NCBI GenBank assembly: GCA_016714685.1
Contig: JADKCH010000033.1
Location: 124,001-188,000, forward strand
Source: Candidatus Geothrix odensensis
GTDB taxonomy: Bacteria; Acidobacteriota; Holophagae; Holophagales; Holophagaceae
Reading direction: 5' to 3'
Length of the DNA stretch: 64,000 nt
The stretch's first letter is position 1; each line of letters opens with the position of its first letter. The position numbers and the translations under genes are program-made. Below are positions 26,788 to 34,688 of this stretch, one piece after another. A model generated the notes under the pieces. It had not been told where the DNA came from, did no database searches, and saw only the letters and a program-made list of their open reading frames with translations.

Positions 26788-28236
26788 GTGAACGCCCTGC
26801 TCGAATCCCTCGAACCCCAGACCATCTGGTCCTACTTCCTCGCGCTGTCGAAGATCCCCCGCGGTTCCAAGAACGAGGCCGAGGCGGCCGCCTGGGTGGC
26901 TGATCAGGCGAGGGCCCTGGGCTGCGAGGTGGAGCGCGACGAGATCGGAAACGTGATCATCCGTAAGCGGGCCACCGCCGGCAAGGAGGACCGTCCCACC
27001 ATCTGCCTGCAGGCTCACGTGGACATGGTCTGCGAGAAGAACGAGGGCACGGACCACGACTTCACCAAGGATCCCATCCAGGTGTGGAAGGACGGTGACC
27101 TGCTCCGCGCCAAGGGCACGACCCTCGGCGCCGACAACGGCATCGGCGTGGCCGCCGCGCTCGCCGTGCTGGCCAGCCACGACATCGCCCATGGCCCCAT
27201 CGAGGCGCTGATCACCATCGACGAGGAGACGGGCCTGACCGGCGCCAACGGCCTGCAGCCGGGCCGTCTCAAGGCCAAGTTCCTCCTCAACCTCGACAGC
27301 GAGGAAGAGGGCTACCTCACCATCGGCTGCGCCGGCGGCGAGGACACCATCGTCACGCGCAAGCTCACCCGCACCCCCGCGCCTGCCGGCACCAAGGCCT
27401 TCCGCCTGAAGGTGTTCGGCCTCAAGGGCGGCCACTCCGGCATCGACATCAACGCCGGCCGGGGCAACGCCATCCGCATCCTGGCCCAGGTGCTGGGCGC
27501 CCTGAAGCCGGCCTTCGGGTTCGGCCTGGCGGCCATCAAGGGCGGCAACAAGCGCAATGCGATCCCCCGCGAGGCCTCTGCCTACATCCTGCTGGACCCC
27601 GCCCAGGAACAGGCCTGCCGCGCCTCGCTGGCCGTCCACGAGGCCCACTGGCGCGCCGCCCTCGGCGCCCACGATCCGGGCCTGCACCTGGCTCTCGAAG
27701 CAGGCGAAGCCACCAGCGTGATGTCCGGCGCCGACGCCGACGCCCTGCTCCGCCTGCTGCTGGCCCTGCCCCACGGCGTCGAGGCCATGAGCCCTGACAT
27801 CGCCGGCCTGGTGCAGACCTCCACCAACCTGGGCGTCATCGACACCCGTGAGGAGGAGGTCGAAGTGAACATGCTCACCCGCAGCTCCATCAACGCCTCC
27901 AAGACCGCCCTATCCGAGCGCATCGCGGCCATCTGCGCCCTGGGCGGGTTCAACTCGCACGTGACCGGCGGCTACCCTGGCTGGAAGCCCGAGCCCAAGG
28001 CCTCCCTGGTGCAGATCGTCAACGACGCCAACCAGAAGGTCTTCGGCAAGCCCCTCGAGATCATGGCCATCCATGCCGGTCTCGAGTGCGGACTCATTGG
28101 CGAGAAGTACACCAGCATGGAAATGGTCTCCTTCGGGCCCAGCATGTGGGATGTCCACACCCCCGACGAGCATGTCAGCGTGCCCTCCGTGGGCAACTTC
28201 TGGAAGCTGCTCGTGGCTGTCCTGGAGACCGTGTAG
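26788..28236 (+). CDS. pepD: Aminoacyl-histidine dipeptidase (PepD family, M20)
   Basis: 482 residues, close to the 485 of the E. coli enzyme. Metal-site motifs of the M20 family are present: QAHVDMVCEK (His and Asp ligands), GADNGIG, DEETGLTG (catalytic Glu) and LDSEEEG. It hydrolyses Xaa-His and other dipeptides in the cytoplasm with two zinc ions. The start is set at GTG 26788, preceded by GGGAGG with a 5-base gap; an in-frame GTG at 26761 has poorer context. tRNA-Ser(GGA) follows 76 bases after the stop. Confidence 0.93.
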   Translation: MNALLESLEPQTIWSYFLALSKIPRGSKNEAEAAAWVADQARALGCEVERDEIGNVIIRKRATAGKEDRPTICLQAHVDMVCEKNEGTDHDFTKDPIQVWKDGDLLRAKGTTLGADNGIGVAAALAVLASHDIAHGPIEALITIDEETGLTGANGLQPGRLKAKFLLNLDSEEEGYLTIGCAGGEDTIVTRKLTRTPAPAGTKAFRLKVFGLKGGHSGIDINAGRGNAIRILAQVLGALKPAFGFGLAAIKGGNKRNAIPREASAYILLDPAQEQACRASLAVHEAHWRAALGAHDPGLHLALEAGEATSVMSGADADALLRLLLALPHGVEAMSPDIAGLVQTSTNLGVIDTREEEVEVNMLTRSSINASKTALSERIAAICALGGFNSHVTGGYPGWKPEPKASLVQIVNDANQKVFGKPLEIMAIHAGLECGLIGEKYTSMEMVSFGPSMWDVHTPDEHVSVPSVGNFWKLLVAVLETV

Positions 28237-28312
28237 GCCTTCCGATCACGGCCCTTGGCCACAGCCAGGGGCCGTGATAACCTTGGTCCTTCCGCGTTTG
28301 CGCGGATCCCAG

Positions 28313-28403
28313 GGAGAGTTGTCCGAGTGGTTTAAGGAGCACGCCTGGAAAGTGTGTGTAGGTCAAAAGCTTACCGAGGGTTCGAATCCCTCACTCTCCG
28401 CCA
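28313..28403 (+). tRNA. tRNA-Ser(GGA)
   Basis: 91 bases. Acceptor GGAGAGT/ACTCTCC, anticodon loop CTGGAAA giving GGA, long variable arm, T-loop TTCGAAT, discriminator G and encoded CCA. The last 20 bases plus the following terminator are repeated 230 bases downstream (28614 onward). Confidence 0.97.
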
Positions 28404-28407
28404 GATC

Positions 28408-28433
28408 GAAGCCGCCGCGAGGCGGCTTCTTTC
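28408..28433 (+). terminator. Intrinsic terminator after tRNA-Ser(GGA)
   Basis: Stem GAAGCCGCC / GGCGGCTTC with tetraloop GCGA, followed by TTTC. Outer bases CCAGAT/ATCTGG, which include the tRNA CCA, can extend the stem. Confidence 0.8.
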
Positions 28434-28484
28434 ATCTGGGGGCGGAGCGTGGGGGATTCGAAGTCACTGAATCACCGGCTTTCG

Positions 28485-28570
<86 letters not shown>

Positions 28571-28613
28571 GGGAGTGATACAGGCGGCCAGACGGGACGC
28601 CCGCGGGGGCGAG

Positions 28614-28821
28614 GAATCCCTCACTCTCCGCCAGATCGAAGCCGCCGCGAGGCGGCTTCTTTCATCTGGCTGCGGAGCGTGGGGGATTCGAAGTCACTGA
28701 ATCACCGGCTTTCGCATTGGCTCGGGGAGACAGCCCGGCGGGCTGTCGGACCCGAGACAGAAAGCCGAGTGATTCGTGCGGCCAGAGGGGACGCCACGCA
28801 GGGGTGGCCCCGTGGGAATCC
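28614..28821. repeat. Second tRNA-Ser 3' end, terminator and Ser-linked repeat, copy B
   Basis: 28614-28712 repeats 28384-28482 with two base changes. Copy B continues with GATTCGAAGTCACTGAATC (28685-28703), a long hairpin (28700-28713 with 28760-28774, plus inner stems 28721-28726/28751-28756 and 28729-28736/28740-28747), GATTCGTGCGGCC (28771-28783) and a tail to GGGAATCC (28814-28821). The block order matches copy A after tRNA-Ser(CGA). Confidence 0.7.
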
Positions 28822-28893
28822 AACAAAGGTCCGCCAGTGAACCCGCCTGGCATTGGCGGATGGGCGGGCACTAGCGTCTCCAGGAGGCGGGGC

Positions 28894-29010
28894 CTACTTG
28901 ACCCCATCCATCCACATGATCACCTTCAGCAAAAGGTAGGAAACCACGGCGACCCCCCCCAGGTAGGCCCAGATCAAATACCTGCCCTTGTCGGATTCCT
29001 GTGTAGCCAC
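28894..29010 (-). CDS. 38-residue single-pass membrane protein
   Basis: GTG at 29010 follows GGAGG with a 4-base spacer. The frame reads 38 codons, MATQESDKGRYLI... to TAG at 28894-28896. Residues 11-32 form one hydrophobic helix (WAYLGGVAVVSYLLLKVIMW) with a short charged N-terminus and end MDGVK. No family is recognised; small single-helix subunits of respiratory complexes look similar. A run of eight G bases lies inside the gene, so the frame depends on that count being right. Confidence 0.55.
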   Translation of the reverse strand: MATQESDKGRYLIWAYLGGVAVVSYLLLKVIMWMDGVK

Positions 29011-29203
29011 GGAACCTCCAGACGATATGTGGTTGTTTGCAAGTGTTGATCACCACAATACGTCAATTTGGGGCGCCCTGGGCCAATCATTTATCTGCCT
29101 GGCTATGGGGAGCCTATTCTGGGGCGCAGCCAGACAGCAGGTCGAGGTGCAAGCTCCTCTTAGCGGCCCTCACTCGCCCCCGTGAGGGTTTTGTAAGGCA
29201 CCC

Positions 29204-29389
29204 TTACCCGACCCGGAGCAGTTCTTCCTCAATGACCCGGGCCACCTGACGGGCGGCTTCGGAGCCGGCCTCGTCACCGGCCAGTTCCCTGGCCTGCTGC
29301 ACCTTGTGGGCGATGGCGAGACACGCCTCGGCCGTGGTCCTCTCGATGACCTTCACGGGCAGCTTGGTGCGCGCGTTTCCGGGCGGCAT
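29204..29389 (-). CDS. Small helical hypothetical protein
   Basis: 61 residues from ATG 29389, which is preceded by GGAGGG with a short spacer. It begins MPPGNARTKLPVKVIERTT and is predicted mostly helical, with alternating Ala, Glu and Arg. No domain or known family is visible, and it lacks a signal peptide or membrane segment. It lies between the 38-residue membrane protein and the cysteine-rich gene on the same strand, but gaps of over 120 bases argue against one tight operon. Confidence 0.6.
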   Translation of the reverse strand: MPPGNARTKLPVKVIERTTAEACLAIAHKVQQARELAGDEAGSEAARQVARVIEEELLRVG

Positions 29390-29518
29390 GGTCCCTCCGG
29401 ATTTAGATGGGGTTGTGAGGGCAAGAATAACAGTTGATTTCTGCCCACACCAATCGGCACATGGCACCAAAAAGGTAAAAACCAGCATTTTTCATTTCCG
29501 GCCTGCGAAATGAAGAAC

Positions 29519-29881
29519 CTAGGTGCCCTGGGTGGTTGGATCCCCCATCACGCCCACGCCGCACGTCTCTTCCACCCGGGCTGAGGCCAACCCGCAGCCA
29601 TCCTCCACGGTCAGAGTCGCCCCCCATCGCCCATTGCACTCTCTGCAGAGGGGCACGATGTACCAGGAGGCGTCCCCGACCATGCCCAGGGCCCTCATGC
29701 CCTCTAGCACCTCTTTCTGCACCATTCCCCCCTGCTCGATGGGGTTGTTGCAGACCACCACTGAACAGGACTGCCTGCGAGAAAAGGCTTCACTGGGCTT
29801 TCCGCACCGGCGCCAGTGGCTCAGCCAACTGCCGCACCCACAGGGCGGAATCGCATGGCCATTCAGGTTCTTGACCACCAT
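29519..29881 (-). CDS. Cysteine-rich putative zinc-binding protein
   Basis: 120 residues from ATG 29881, with GGAG 6 bases upstream; a GTG start at 29893 is also possible. The layout CGCGSW, WRRCGK, CSVVVC and VPLCRECN suggests a structural zinc site of HNH-like or treble-clef type. I have seen similar small proteins in many bacteria (CGSW near the N-terminus, PLC-x-x-CN or HN near the end) without a set function. The catalytic His of true HNH nucleases is not evident, so activity is uncertain. Confidence 0.7.
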   Translation of the reverse strand: MVVKNLNGHAIPPCGCGSWLSHWRRCGKPSEAFSRRQSCSVVVCNNPIEQGGMVQKEVLEGMRALGMVGDASWYIVPLCRECNGRWGATLTVEDGCGLASARVEETCGVGVMGDPTTQGT

Positions 29882-30001
29882 GAAATTCTCCACAGCACCT
29901 ATGTTTTCTTGCCGCTATTTTACGCATAGCATCCAGAAAAACAAGGGCTGCCCCATGGACCATTTCGGATCAAGTGATCAGCTGGACGTGGCGATTCAGC
30001 C

Positions 30002-30475
30002 CTATTTGCCGGGCATCTTCTTGAGATCCATCCTGGAGGCGCGCTTGGGCAGGCGGGTGGAGAGCTTCCTCAGGTGCTCCTGGTCATGGCACTTGCCACA
30101 GGTGGCGTCCATGTTCTTCCGGGCCACCTTGGAGTCCGGATGGTTTTTCGGCACCACGTCATGGGCGTGGCCGTGGCAGGTGACGCAGGAGGGGGCGTGG
30201 TCTTTCCCCTGCTTGCGGGCGACGCCGTGGACGCTGTTGCCATAGTCCTGGCCCTCGTGGTCATGGCAGCGCACGCACTGGGGCGGCGGCAGTTTCTCCG
30301 GATGGGGCAGCGTCGTGATGGCGGTGTGGCAGGTCACGCAGCCCAGCTTTCCATGGGTCCGCGTCCTGAACTTGGCGAGGTCGATGGTGTCGTGACAGGC
30401 CACGCATTCCGTGGGATCGGGCGGGGGCGCGGCGGCGAGGCCCAGGGCGAAACAGCCTGCAAGCAGCAGTCGCAT
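30002..30475 (-). CDS. Pentaheme c-type cytochrome, periplasmic
   Basis: 157 residues with a signal peptide (about 1-16) and five CxxCH heme-binding motifs at 24-28, 46-50, 67-71, 97-101 and 126-130. Many additional His residues could serve as axial ligands. The spacing resembles the cytochrome c7/c3-like and NapC/NrfH-associated electron carriers. It should shuttle electrons in the periplasm, for example to metal oxides or a terminal reductase. It has no adjacent oxidoreductase. ATG at 30475 begins MRLLLAGCFA. Confidence 0.9.
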   Translation of the reverse strand: MRLLLAGCFALGLAAAPPPDPTECVACHDTIDLAKFRTRTHGKLGCVTCHTAITTLPHPEKLPPPQCVRCHDHEGQDYGNSVHGVARKQGKDHAPSCVTCHGHAHDVVPKNHPDSKVARKNMDATCGKCHDQEHLRKLSTRLPKRASRMDLKKMPGK

Positions 30476-30573
30476 GGTGGCTCCAGGGGTAAGGGTCGGC
30501 CTCCAGGGTAGGTTGTCGTCCAGGATTAGAACAGATCCGAAAGATCTAGACGGAACGGCGCACCGGGTCGCTC

Positions 30574-31587
30574 TCAGCCCAGGGTCTTGTGGGGCATGCT
30601 CTCGACCCGCCCGGATGGTGAGACCAGCACGTAGTTCAGCTTGCGTTGCAGTTCGCGGATGGTGTTCGCGCCGGCATAGGTGAGACCCGAGCGCAGTCCC
30701 CCGACGATGTCAGCGAGGATCTCCTCTTCGTCCTCGCGATAGGGAACCCTGAGGGCCACCCCCTCGGAGGTCTTCCAGCCGGTGAGGCCGCCCAGGTGGT
30801 CATCGGCGACCTCCTTGCTGGCCATGCCGCGGTAGACCTTGTGCGTGGGGTTGCCCTTCCCGTCCAGGATGGGGTCACCGGGCGTGGGGCGGGTGCCCGC
30901 GAGCATGCCGCCGATCATCACGAAGTCCGCGCCGAAGGCCAGGGCCTTCACGATGTCGCCGGGGGTGCGGATGCCGCCATCGGCCACGATGGACCGGTCG
31001 GCCCGGGCGCATTCCTGGATGGCGCTCAGTTGCGGCACGCCAAAACCAGTCTTGATGCGGGTGGTGCAGACACTGCCGGGCCCGATGCCCACCTTGATGA
31101 TGTCGGCATGCACCGAGGCCAGGTAGTCCGCGCCCGCATAGGTGGCCACATTGCCCGCCATGATGCAGGCGTTGGGCGCCATCTGGCGGATGCGCTTCAC
31201 CATCTTGCCCACGTACTTCGCATGGCCATGGGCCACGTCCACGCAGAGGTAGTCGGCACCCGCGTCCCGCAGGGCCTCGATGCGCTCCAGCTCGGCCTCC
31301 GAGGTCCCCACCGACACGAAGGCGGGGAACCGGCAGCGCTTGAACATCGCCACGTTCTCTTCGACGGACAAGAAACGGTGGAGCACGCCGATGCCGCCCC
31401 GCTCGCCCACGAAGTTGGCCATGGCGTCCTCGGTCACCGTGTCCATGTTGGCCGTCAGGATCGGCAGCCCCAGCTTGAGCTTGCCGGACTTGTCGATCAT
31501 GCCGATGTCCACGACCCGGCGGGACTCATGGTGGTTGTAGGCCGGGATCAGGAGGACGTCGTCGAAGGTGATGGCGGTCTCGGACAT
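30574..31587 (-). CDS. guaC: GMP reductase (IMPDH/GMPR family without CBS domains)
   Basis: 337 residues. TIM-barrel enzyme with the catalytic Cys in GPGSVCTTR near residue 178 and the flap-like segment MASKEVADDHLGG. The CBS pair found in most IMP dehydrogenases is absent, and the length fits GMP reductase, which converts GMP to IMP with NADPH. An IMP dehydrogenase lacking CBS domains is the alternative. ATG at 31587 is preceded by GGAGGGG. It is followed on the same strand by nothing closer than 98 bases and preceded by the TauE/SafE gene. Confidence 0.85.
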   Translation of the reverse strand: MSETAITFDDVLLIPAYNHHESRRVVDIGMIDKSGKLKLGLPILTANMDTVTEDAMANFVGERGGIGVLHRFLSVEENVAMFKRCRFPAFVSVGTSEAELERIEALRDAGADYLCVDVAHGHAKYVGKMVKRIRQMAPNACIMAGNVATYAGADYLASVHADIIKVGIGPGSVCTTRIKTGFGVPQLSAIQECARADRSIVADGGIRTPGDIVKALAFGADFVMIGGMLAGTRPTPGDPILDGKGNPTHKVYRGMASKEVADDHLGGLTGWKTSEGVALRVPYREDEEEILADIVGGLRSGLTYAGANTIRELQRKLNYVLVSPSGRVESMPHKTLG

Positions 31588-31617
31588 GGCCCCTCCAGAG
31601 GTTGGGCTCAAACGCCC

Positions 31618-32406
31618 TCAGGCAGCATAGGTCTTGTAGAAGTACCAGGCCGACAGGATGAACCCGATGGCGACCACACCGCCTCGCACCGTGGTGCGGC
31701 CCACGCGGTGGGCCATGTGGGAGCCGAAGAGGCCGCCCAGCCCGGCGGCGACGGCCATGGGCAGCACCAGCATCCACTTCGCGTTGCCGGGATGCCGCAG
31801 GAACTCCATGGCCATGAAGGCGAAGATGGCGATGCCGTTGATGCAGAGGGCCAGCAGGTTCTTCAGGCCGTTCATCTGGTGGATGTCCGTCAGTCCCAGC
31901 AGGCTCAGGGCCGCCAGCATGAGGATGCCGATGCCGGCACCGAAATAGCCGCCATAGATGCCGACGATGAACTGGAAGCAGATGGCGGCGATCCACCAGC
32001 CGGGCGTCCGCTCGTGACCGTGGATCTTCTTCAGCAGCTTGCTGACGGGATCGTTGGCCGCCAGGAGCACCGTGGCGGCCAGGATCAGCCAGGGCACCAG
32101 CTGGTCGAAGACCTTCTGGGGCGTCACCAGCATGAGCCAGGCCCCGAGGGCCCCGCCGATGAGCGAGGGCGGCATCAGGCGCAGGGCGAAGGCCCGGATG
32201 CCGGCAAGGTCCTCCCGGTGGCCCCAGAAGCCGCCGATGCTGCCCGGCCACAGCGCCAGGGTGCTGGTGACGTTGGCCTGCTGGCCCGTGAGGCCGATGC
32301 CCAGCAGCGCGGGGAAGGACACCAGCGTGCCACCCCCCGCGATGGAATTGATCGCCCCGGCGGTGAAGGCGGCGGCCATGACGGTGAGGATCGACAGGAG
32401 GCTCAT
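31618..32406 (-). CDS. TauE/SafE family sulfite exporter-like membrane protein
   Basis: 262 residues with about eight membrane helices. The N-terminal motif AGAINSIAGGGTLVSFPALL and a mid-protein GGYFGAGIGILML are the paired glycine-rich signatures of the TauE/SafE (UPF0721) family. Members export sulfite, sulfoacetate or other small anions; the substrate here is unknown. The start is taken at ATG 32406 to match the family N-terminus. A GTG at 32430 has a better ribosome-binding site (GAGG, 4-base gap) and could be the true start. The gap to guaC is 30 bases, so they may be co-transcribed. Confidence 0.88.
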   Translation of the reverse strand: MSLLSILTVMAAAFTAGAINSIAGGGTLVSFPALLGIGLTGQQANVTSTLALWPGSIGGFWGHREDLAGIRAFALRLMPPSLIGGALGAWLMLVTPQKVFDQLVPWLILAATVLLAANDPVSKLLKKIHGHERTPGWWIAAICFQFIVGIYGGYFGAGIGILMLAALSLLGLTDIHQMNGLKNLLALCINGIAIFAFMAMEFLRHPGNAKWMLVLPMAVAAGLGGLFGSHMAHRVGRTTVRGGVVAIGFILSAWYFYKTYAA

Positions 32407-32501
32407 GCCATCCACGATGACAGGACGCACAGCGCCTCAGAAGGCCGTTGCTTCCGATGGCCGGAGTCCTTGGCGGCCAGCCGGCCGGTTATCCTGGAGA
32501 C

Positions 32502-33434
32502 ATGCATCTGTCCTGGCTCCCGCCCGCGCGCCTCGCGCTCGTCCTCGCCCTGCTCTGGCTAGCCTATGTGCTGCTCTGGACCCCGGGGCCCCTTTCGCTC
32601 CGGGCGCTCGGCCTCTATCCGAAGAAGCTCGGCTCCCGGGTCGTGGGCTGGGCCGCCAGCCGCTCCCTTCCCGCCGCATGGCGGACGCCCCTGCTGGGGC
32701 GCTTCGCGGGCCACTACGGCATCAACCTGGCCGAGGCTGAATTCCCCCTGGAGGAGTACGGCAGCCTCCAGGCCCTGTTCACCCGGCGCCTGAAGCCCGG
32801 CCTCCGCCCCCAGGAAGCGGCCATCCCGGGCTTCGTGAACAGTCCCGTGGACGGCCGGATCATCGCCAGCGGCCGCATCGAGGCCGGCCTGGCCATCCAG
32901 GCCAAGGGGCTCCCCTACCGCATCACCGAGCTCCTCAAGCACGATCCGGAAGCCGCCCGGTTCGAAGGCGGACACTTCCTCACCCTCTACCTGTCGCCCA
33001 AGGACTACCACCGCATCCACGTGCCGCTGGAAGGCCGGGTCGAGGCCGTGAGCCGCGTCGAAGGGGAACTCTGGCCCGTGAACGACGCCAGCACCGGCCA
33101 TGTGCCCCGCCTGTACGAGCGCAACCGCCGGGCCAGCTGGACGGCCCTTGGCACGGGCGCCTGCGAGGGCCTGGAGGTCGCGGCGGTCCTGGTGGGCGCG
33201 ACCCATGTGGGCGGGGTGGTCATCGACGCCCGCTGGCTCGAAGGGCGCGTCCTGCCCAAAGACGGTGGCCGGAAGGTGAGCCACCTGCCCTGCACGCCGG
33301 GCGACGACCTCGGCACCTTCGAGTTCGGCTCCACCGTGGTGCTGCTGGTGGGCGGGCCCAGGGCCGCGGACTGGGTGGCGGCACGCACCACGGGGGATGT
33401 GAGCATGGGCCAGCGGCTGGGGGCGTTCCGGTGA
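32502..33434 (+). CDS. psd: Phosphatidylserine decarboxylase proenzyme
   Basis: 310 residues. One N-terminal membrane helix (about 9-25) anchors it. His residues in DYHRIHVP are part of the active site, and the self-cleavage motif appears as FGST near the C-terminus; the Ser becomes the pyruvoyl group. It makes phosphatidylethanolamine from phosphatidylserine. ATG at 32502 is preceded by GGAG with a short gap. The stop overlaps the scpB GTG start, giving a coupled psd-scpB-zinc ribbon operon. Confidence 0.93.
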   Translation: MHLSWLPPARLALVLALLWLAYVLLWTPGPLSLRALGLYPKKLGSRVVGWAASRSLPAAWRTPLLGRFAGHYGINLAEAEFPLEEYGSLQALFTRRLKPGLRPQEAAIPGFVNSPVDGRIIASGRIEAGLAIQAKGLPYRITELLKHDPEAARFEGGHFLTLYLSPKDYHRIHVPLEGRVEAVSRVEGELWPVNDASTGHVPRLYERNRRASWTALGTGACEGLEVAAVLVGATHVGGVVIDARWLEGRVLPKDGGRKVSHLPCTPGDDLGTFEFGSTVVLLVGGPRAADWVAARTTGDVSMGQRLGAFR

Positions 33435-34147
33435 ATGATGTCGACATCTTCCATCAGGATCCCCTCTGGGATGAAGGCGGCGACCTGCCCGGCGCGCTGG
33501 AGGCGCTGTTCACCGCCGCCGGCGAAGTGCTGGACCTGGCGCGGCTCCGCGAGCTGACCGGACTGGCCGACGGCGCCCTCCAGCAGGGCATCGAGAAACT
33601 GCAGGAACGGCTCCAGGGCGCCTCGGGTCTCCGCCTGCTGGAAGTCGGCGGTGGCTGGCGCATGGCCACCAGCCCCGTCTACCGGGAGATGGTCTCGCGC
33701 CTGGTGACCACCACCCGCAGCGGCCGCCTGACGCCCGCCCAGATCGAGGCCCTGGCCATCGTCGCCTACCGCCAGCCCGTCACCATCACCGAGCTGAACG
33801 CCATCCGCGGCGTCACCAGCAGCGCCAACCAAGTGAAGAGCCTCATGGAGCGGCAGCTCATCACGCCCGCGGGCCGCAAACCCGTGGTGGGCCGGCCCAT
33901 GACCTACGCCACCACCCAGGCCTTCCTCCTGCACTTCGGCCTCAAGAGCCTCCATGACCTGCCGCGGCTGGAGGATTTCGGCGAAGGGCGCCTGGAGGCC
34001 GAGGCCCTGGCGGCCCTCGAACCGCCCCTGCCCGAGGACGGGCTGTTTGGAGGCGGGGCCATGATCACGGAACCGGAACTGGAGGCCGAGGCCGAACTGC
34101 TGGCCGACTCGGAACCGGCCACCCCTGCTGAGGATCACCCGGCATGA
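33431..34147 (+). CDS. scpB: Chromosome segregation/condensation protein ScpB
   Basis: 238 residues. Two winged-helix domains fill residues 15-175, with the family phrase ALAIVAYRQPVTITELNAIRG near 110-130 and a GRPMTYATTQAFLLHFGL segment at the end of the fold. The C-terminal 50 residues are acidic and poorly ordered. ScpB binds ScpA and SMC to organise the chromosome. GTG at 33431 overlaps the psd stop, and its own TGA overlaps the next gene's ATG. No scpA is seen in the window. Confidence 0.92.
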   Translation: MNDVDIFHQDPLWDEGGDLPGALEALFTAAGEVLDLARLRELTGLADGALQQGIEKLQERLQGASGLRLLEVGGGWRMATSPVYREMVSRLVTTTRSGRLTPAQIEALAIVAYRQPVTITELNAIRGVTSSANQVKSLMERQLITPAGRKPVVGRPMTYATTQAFLLHFGLKSLHDLPRLEDFGEGRLEAEALAALEPPLPEDGLFGGGAMITEPELEAEAELLADSEPATPAEDHPA

Positions 34148-34389
34148 ACCAGACCACCCTCAGCCTCGAAGGGCAGCCGACCCAGCCCAAGGTGGAGAGC
34201 CCCACGGGCTTCTTCCTCCAGACCTGGCAGAAGGGCCTCCTGCTCGTCGTCATCCTCGGCATCCTCTACCTGCGCATCTGGCGACGCAAGCAGGCCAAGA
34301 CGCAGATCTGCAGCCACTGCGGAAAAAAGAATCCCCCGCACCAGAGCAACTGCATGAAATGCGCTGCGCCCCTGATGCGGGTGGAATGA
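34144..34389 (+). CDS. Single-pass membrane protein with C-terminal zinc ribbon
   Basis: 81 residues. A hydrophobic helix at about 29-45 (LLLVVILGILYLRIW) is followed by a basic stretch and a zinc ribbon of pattern CSHCGKKNPPHQSNCMKC. It is translationally coupled to scpB through an ATGA overlap. No function is known to me; the ribbon would lie in the cytoplasm if the N-terminus is outside. It closes the psd-scpB operon. Confidence 0.75.
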   Translation: MNQTTLSLEGQPTQPKVESPTGFFLQTWQKGLLLVVILGILYLRIWRRKQAKTQICSHCGKKNPPHQSNCMKCAAPLMRVE

Positions 34390-34405
34390 TCAGTCCGTTT
34401 GCCGC

Positions 34406-34636
34406 CTAGAACTCGATCTCGATGGACTCTTCCGCGAGGTCGTTCTCCTCGCCCAGCACCTCGCAGGCGGCGCCATACATCTGCAGCACGGCGGTCTTGC
34501 GGTTGCTAAGGCTCGTGAGCAGGTCCTTCACCCGCTGGACCTCCGAGGCGATGGTGTTGTTGATCTGGGAGACCTCGGAGCGGCAGCGCTCCCGGGTGGT
34601 CTCGTAGAAGGCTTTCTGGTCCTGGCTCAGATCCAT
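34406..34636 (-). CDS. Small coiled-coil hypothetical protein
   Basis: 76 residues from ATG 34636, preceded by GGGAG with a 6-base gap. Residues 5-60 look like one long helix or coiled coil with a heptad-like spread of Leu, Val and Ile, and the C-terminus is acidic (EENDLAEESIEIEF). No family is recognised. It is convergent with the zinc-ribbon gene and lies 52 bases downstream of the Ser/Thr kinase gene on the same strand. Confidence 0.65.
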   Translation of the reverse strand: MDLSQDQKAFYETTRERCRSEVSQINNTIASEVQRVKDLLTSLSNRKTAVLQMYGAACEVLGEENDLAEESIEIEF

Positions 34637-34688
34637 GGGGTACTCCCGGAGTGGAAAACTTGAAGGCAAAAATCGAGTTTATACCGGT

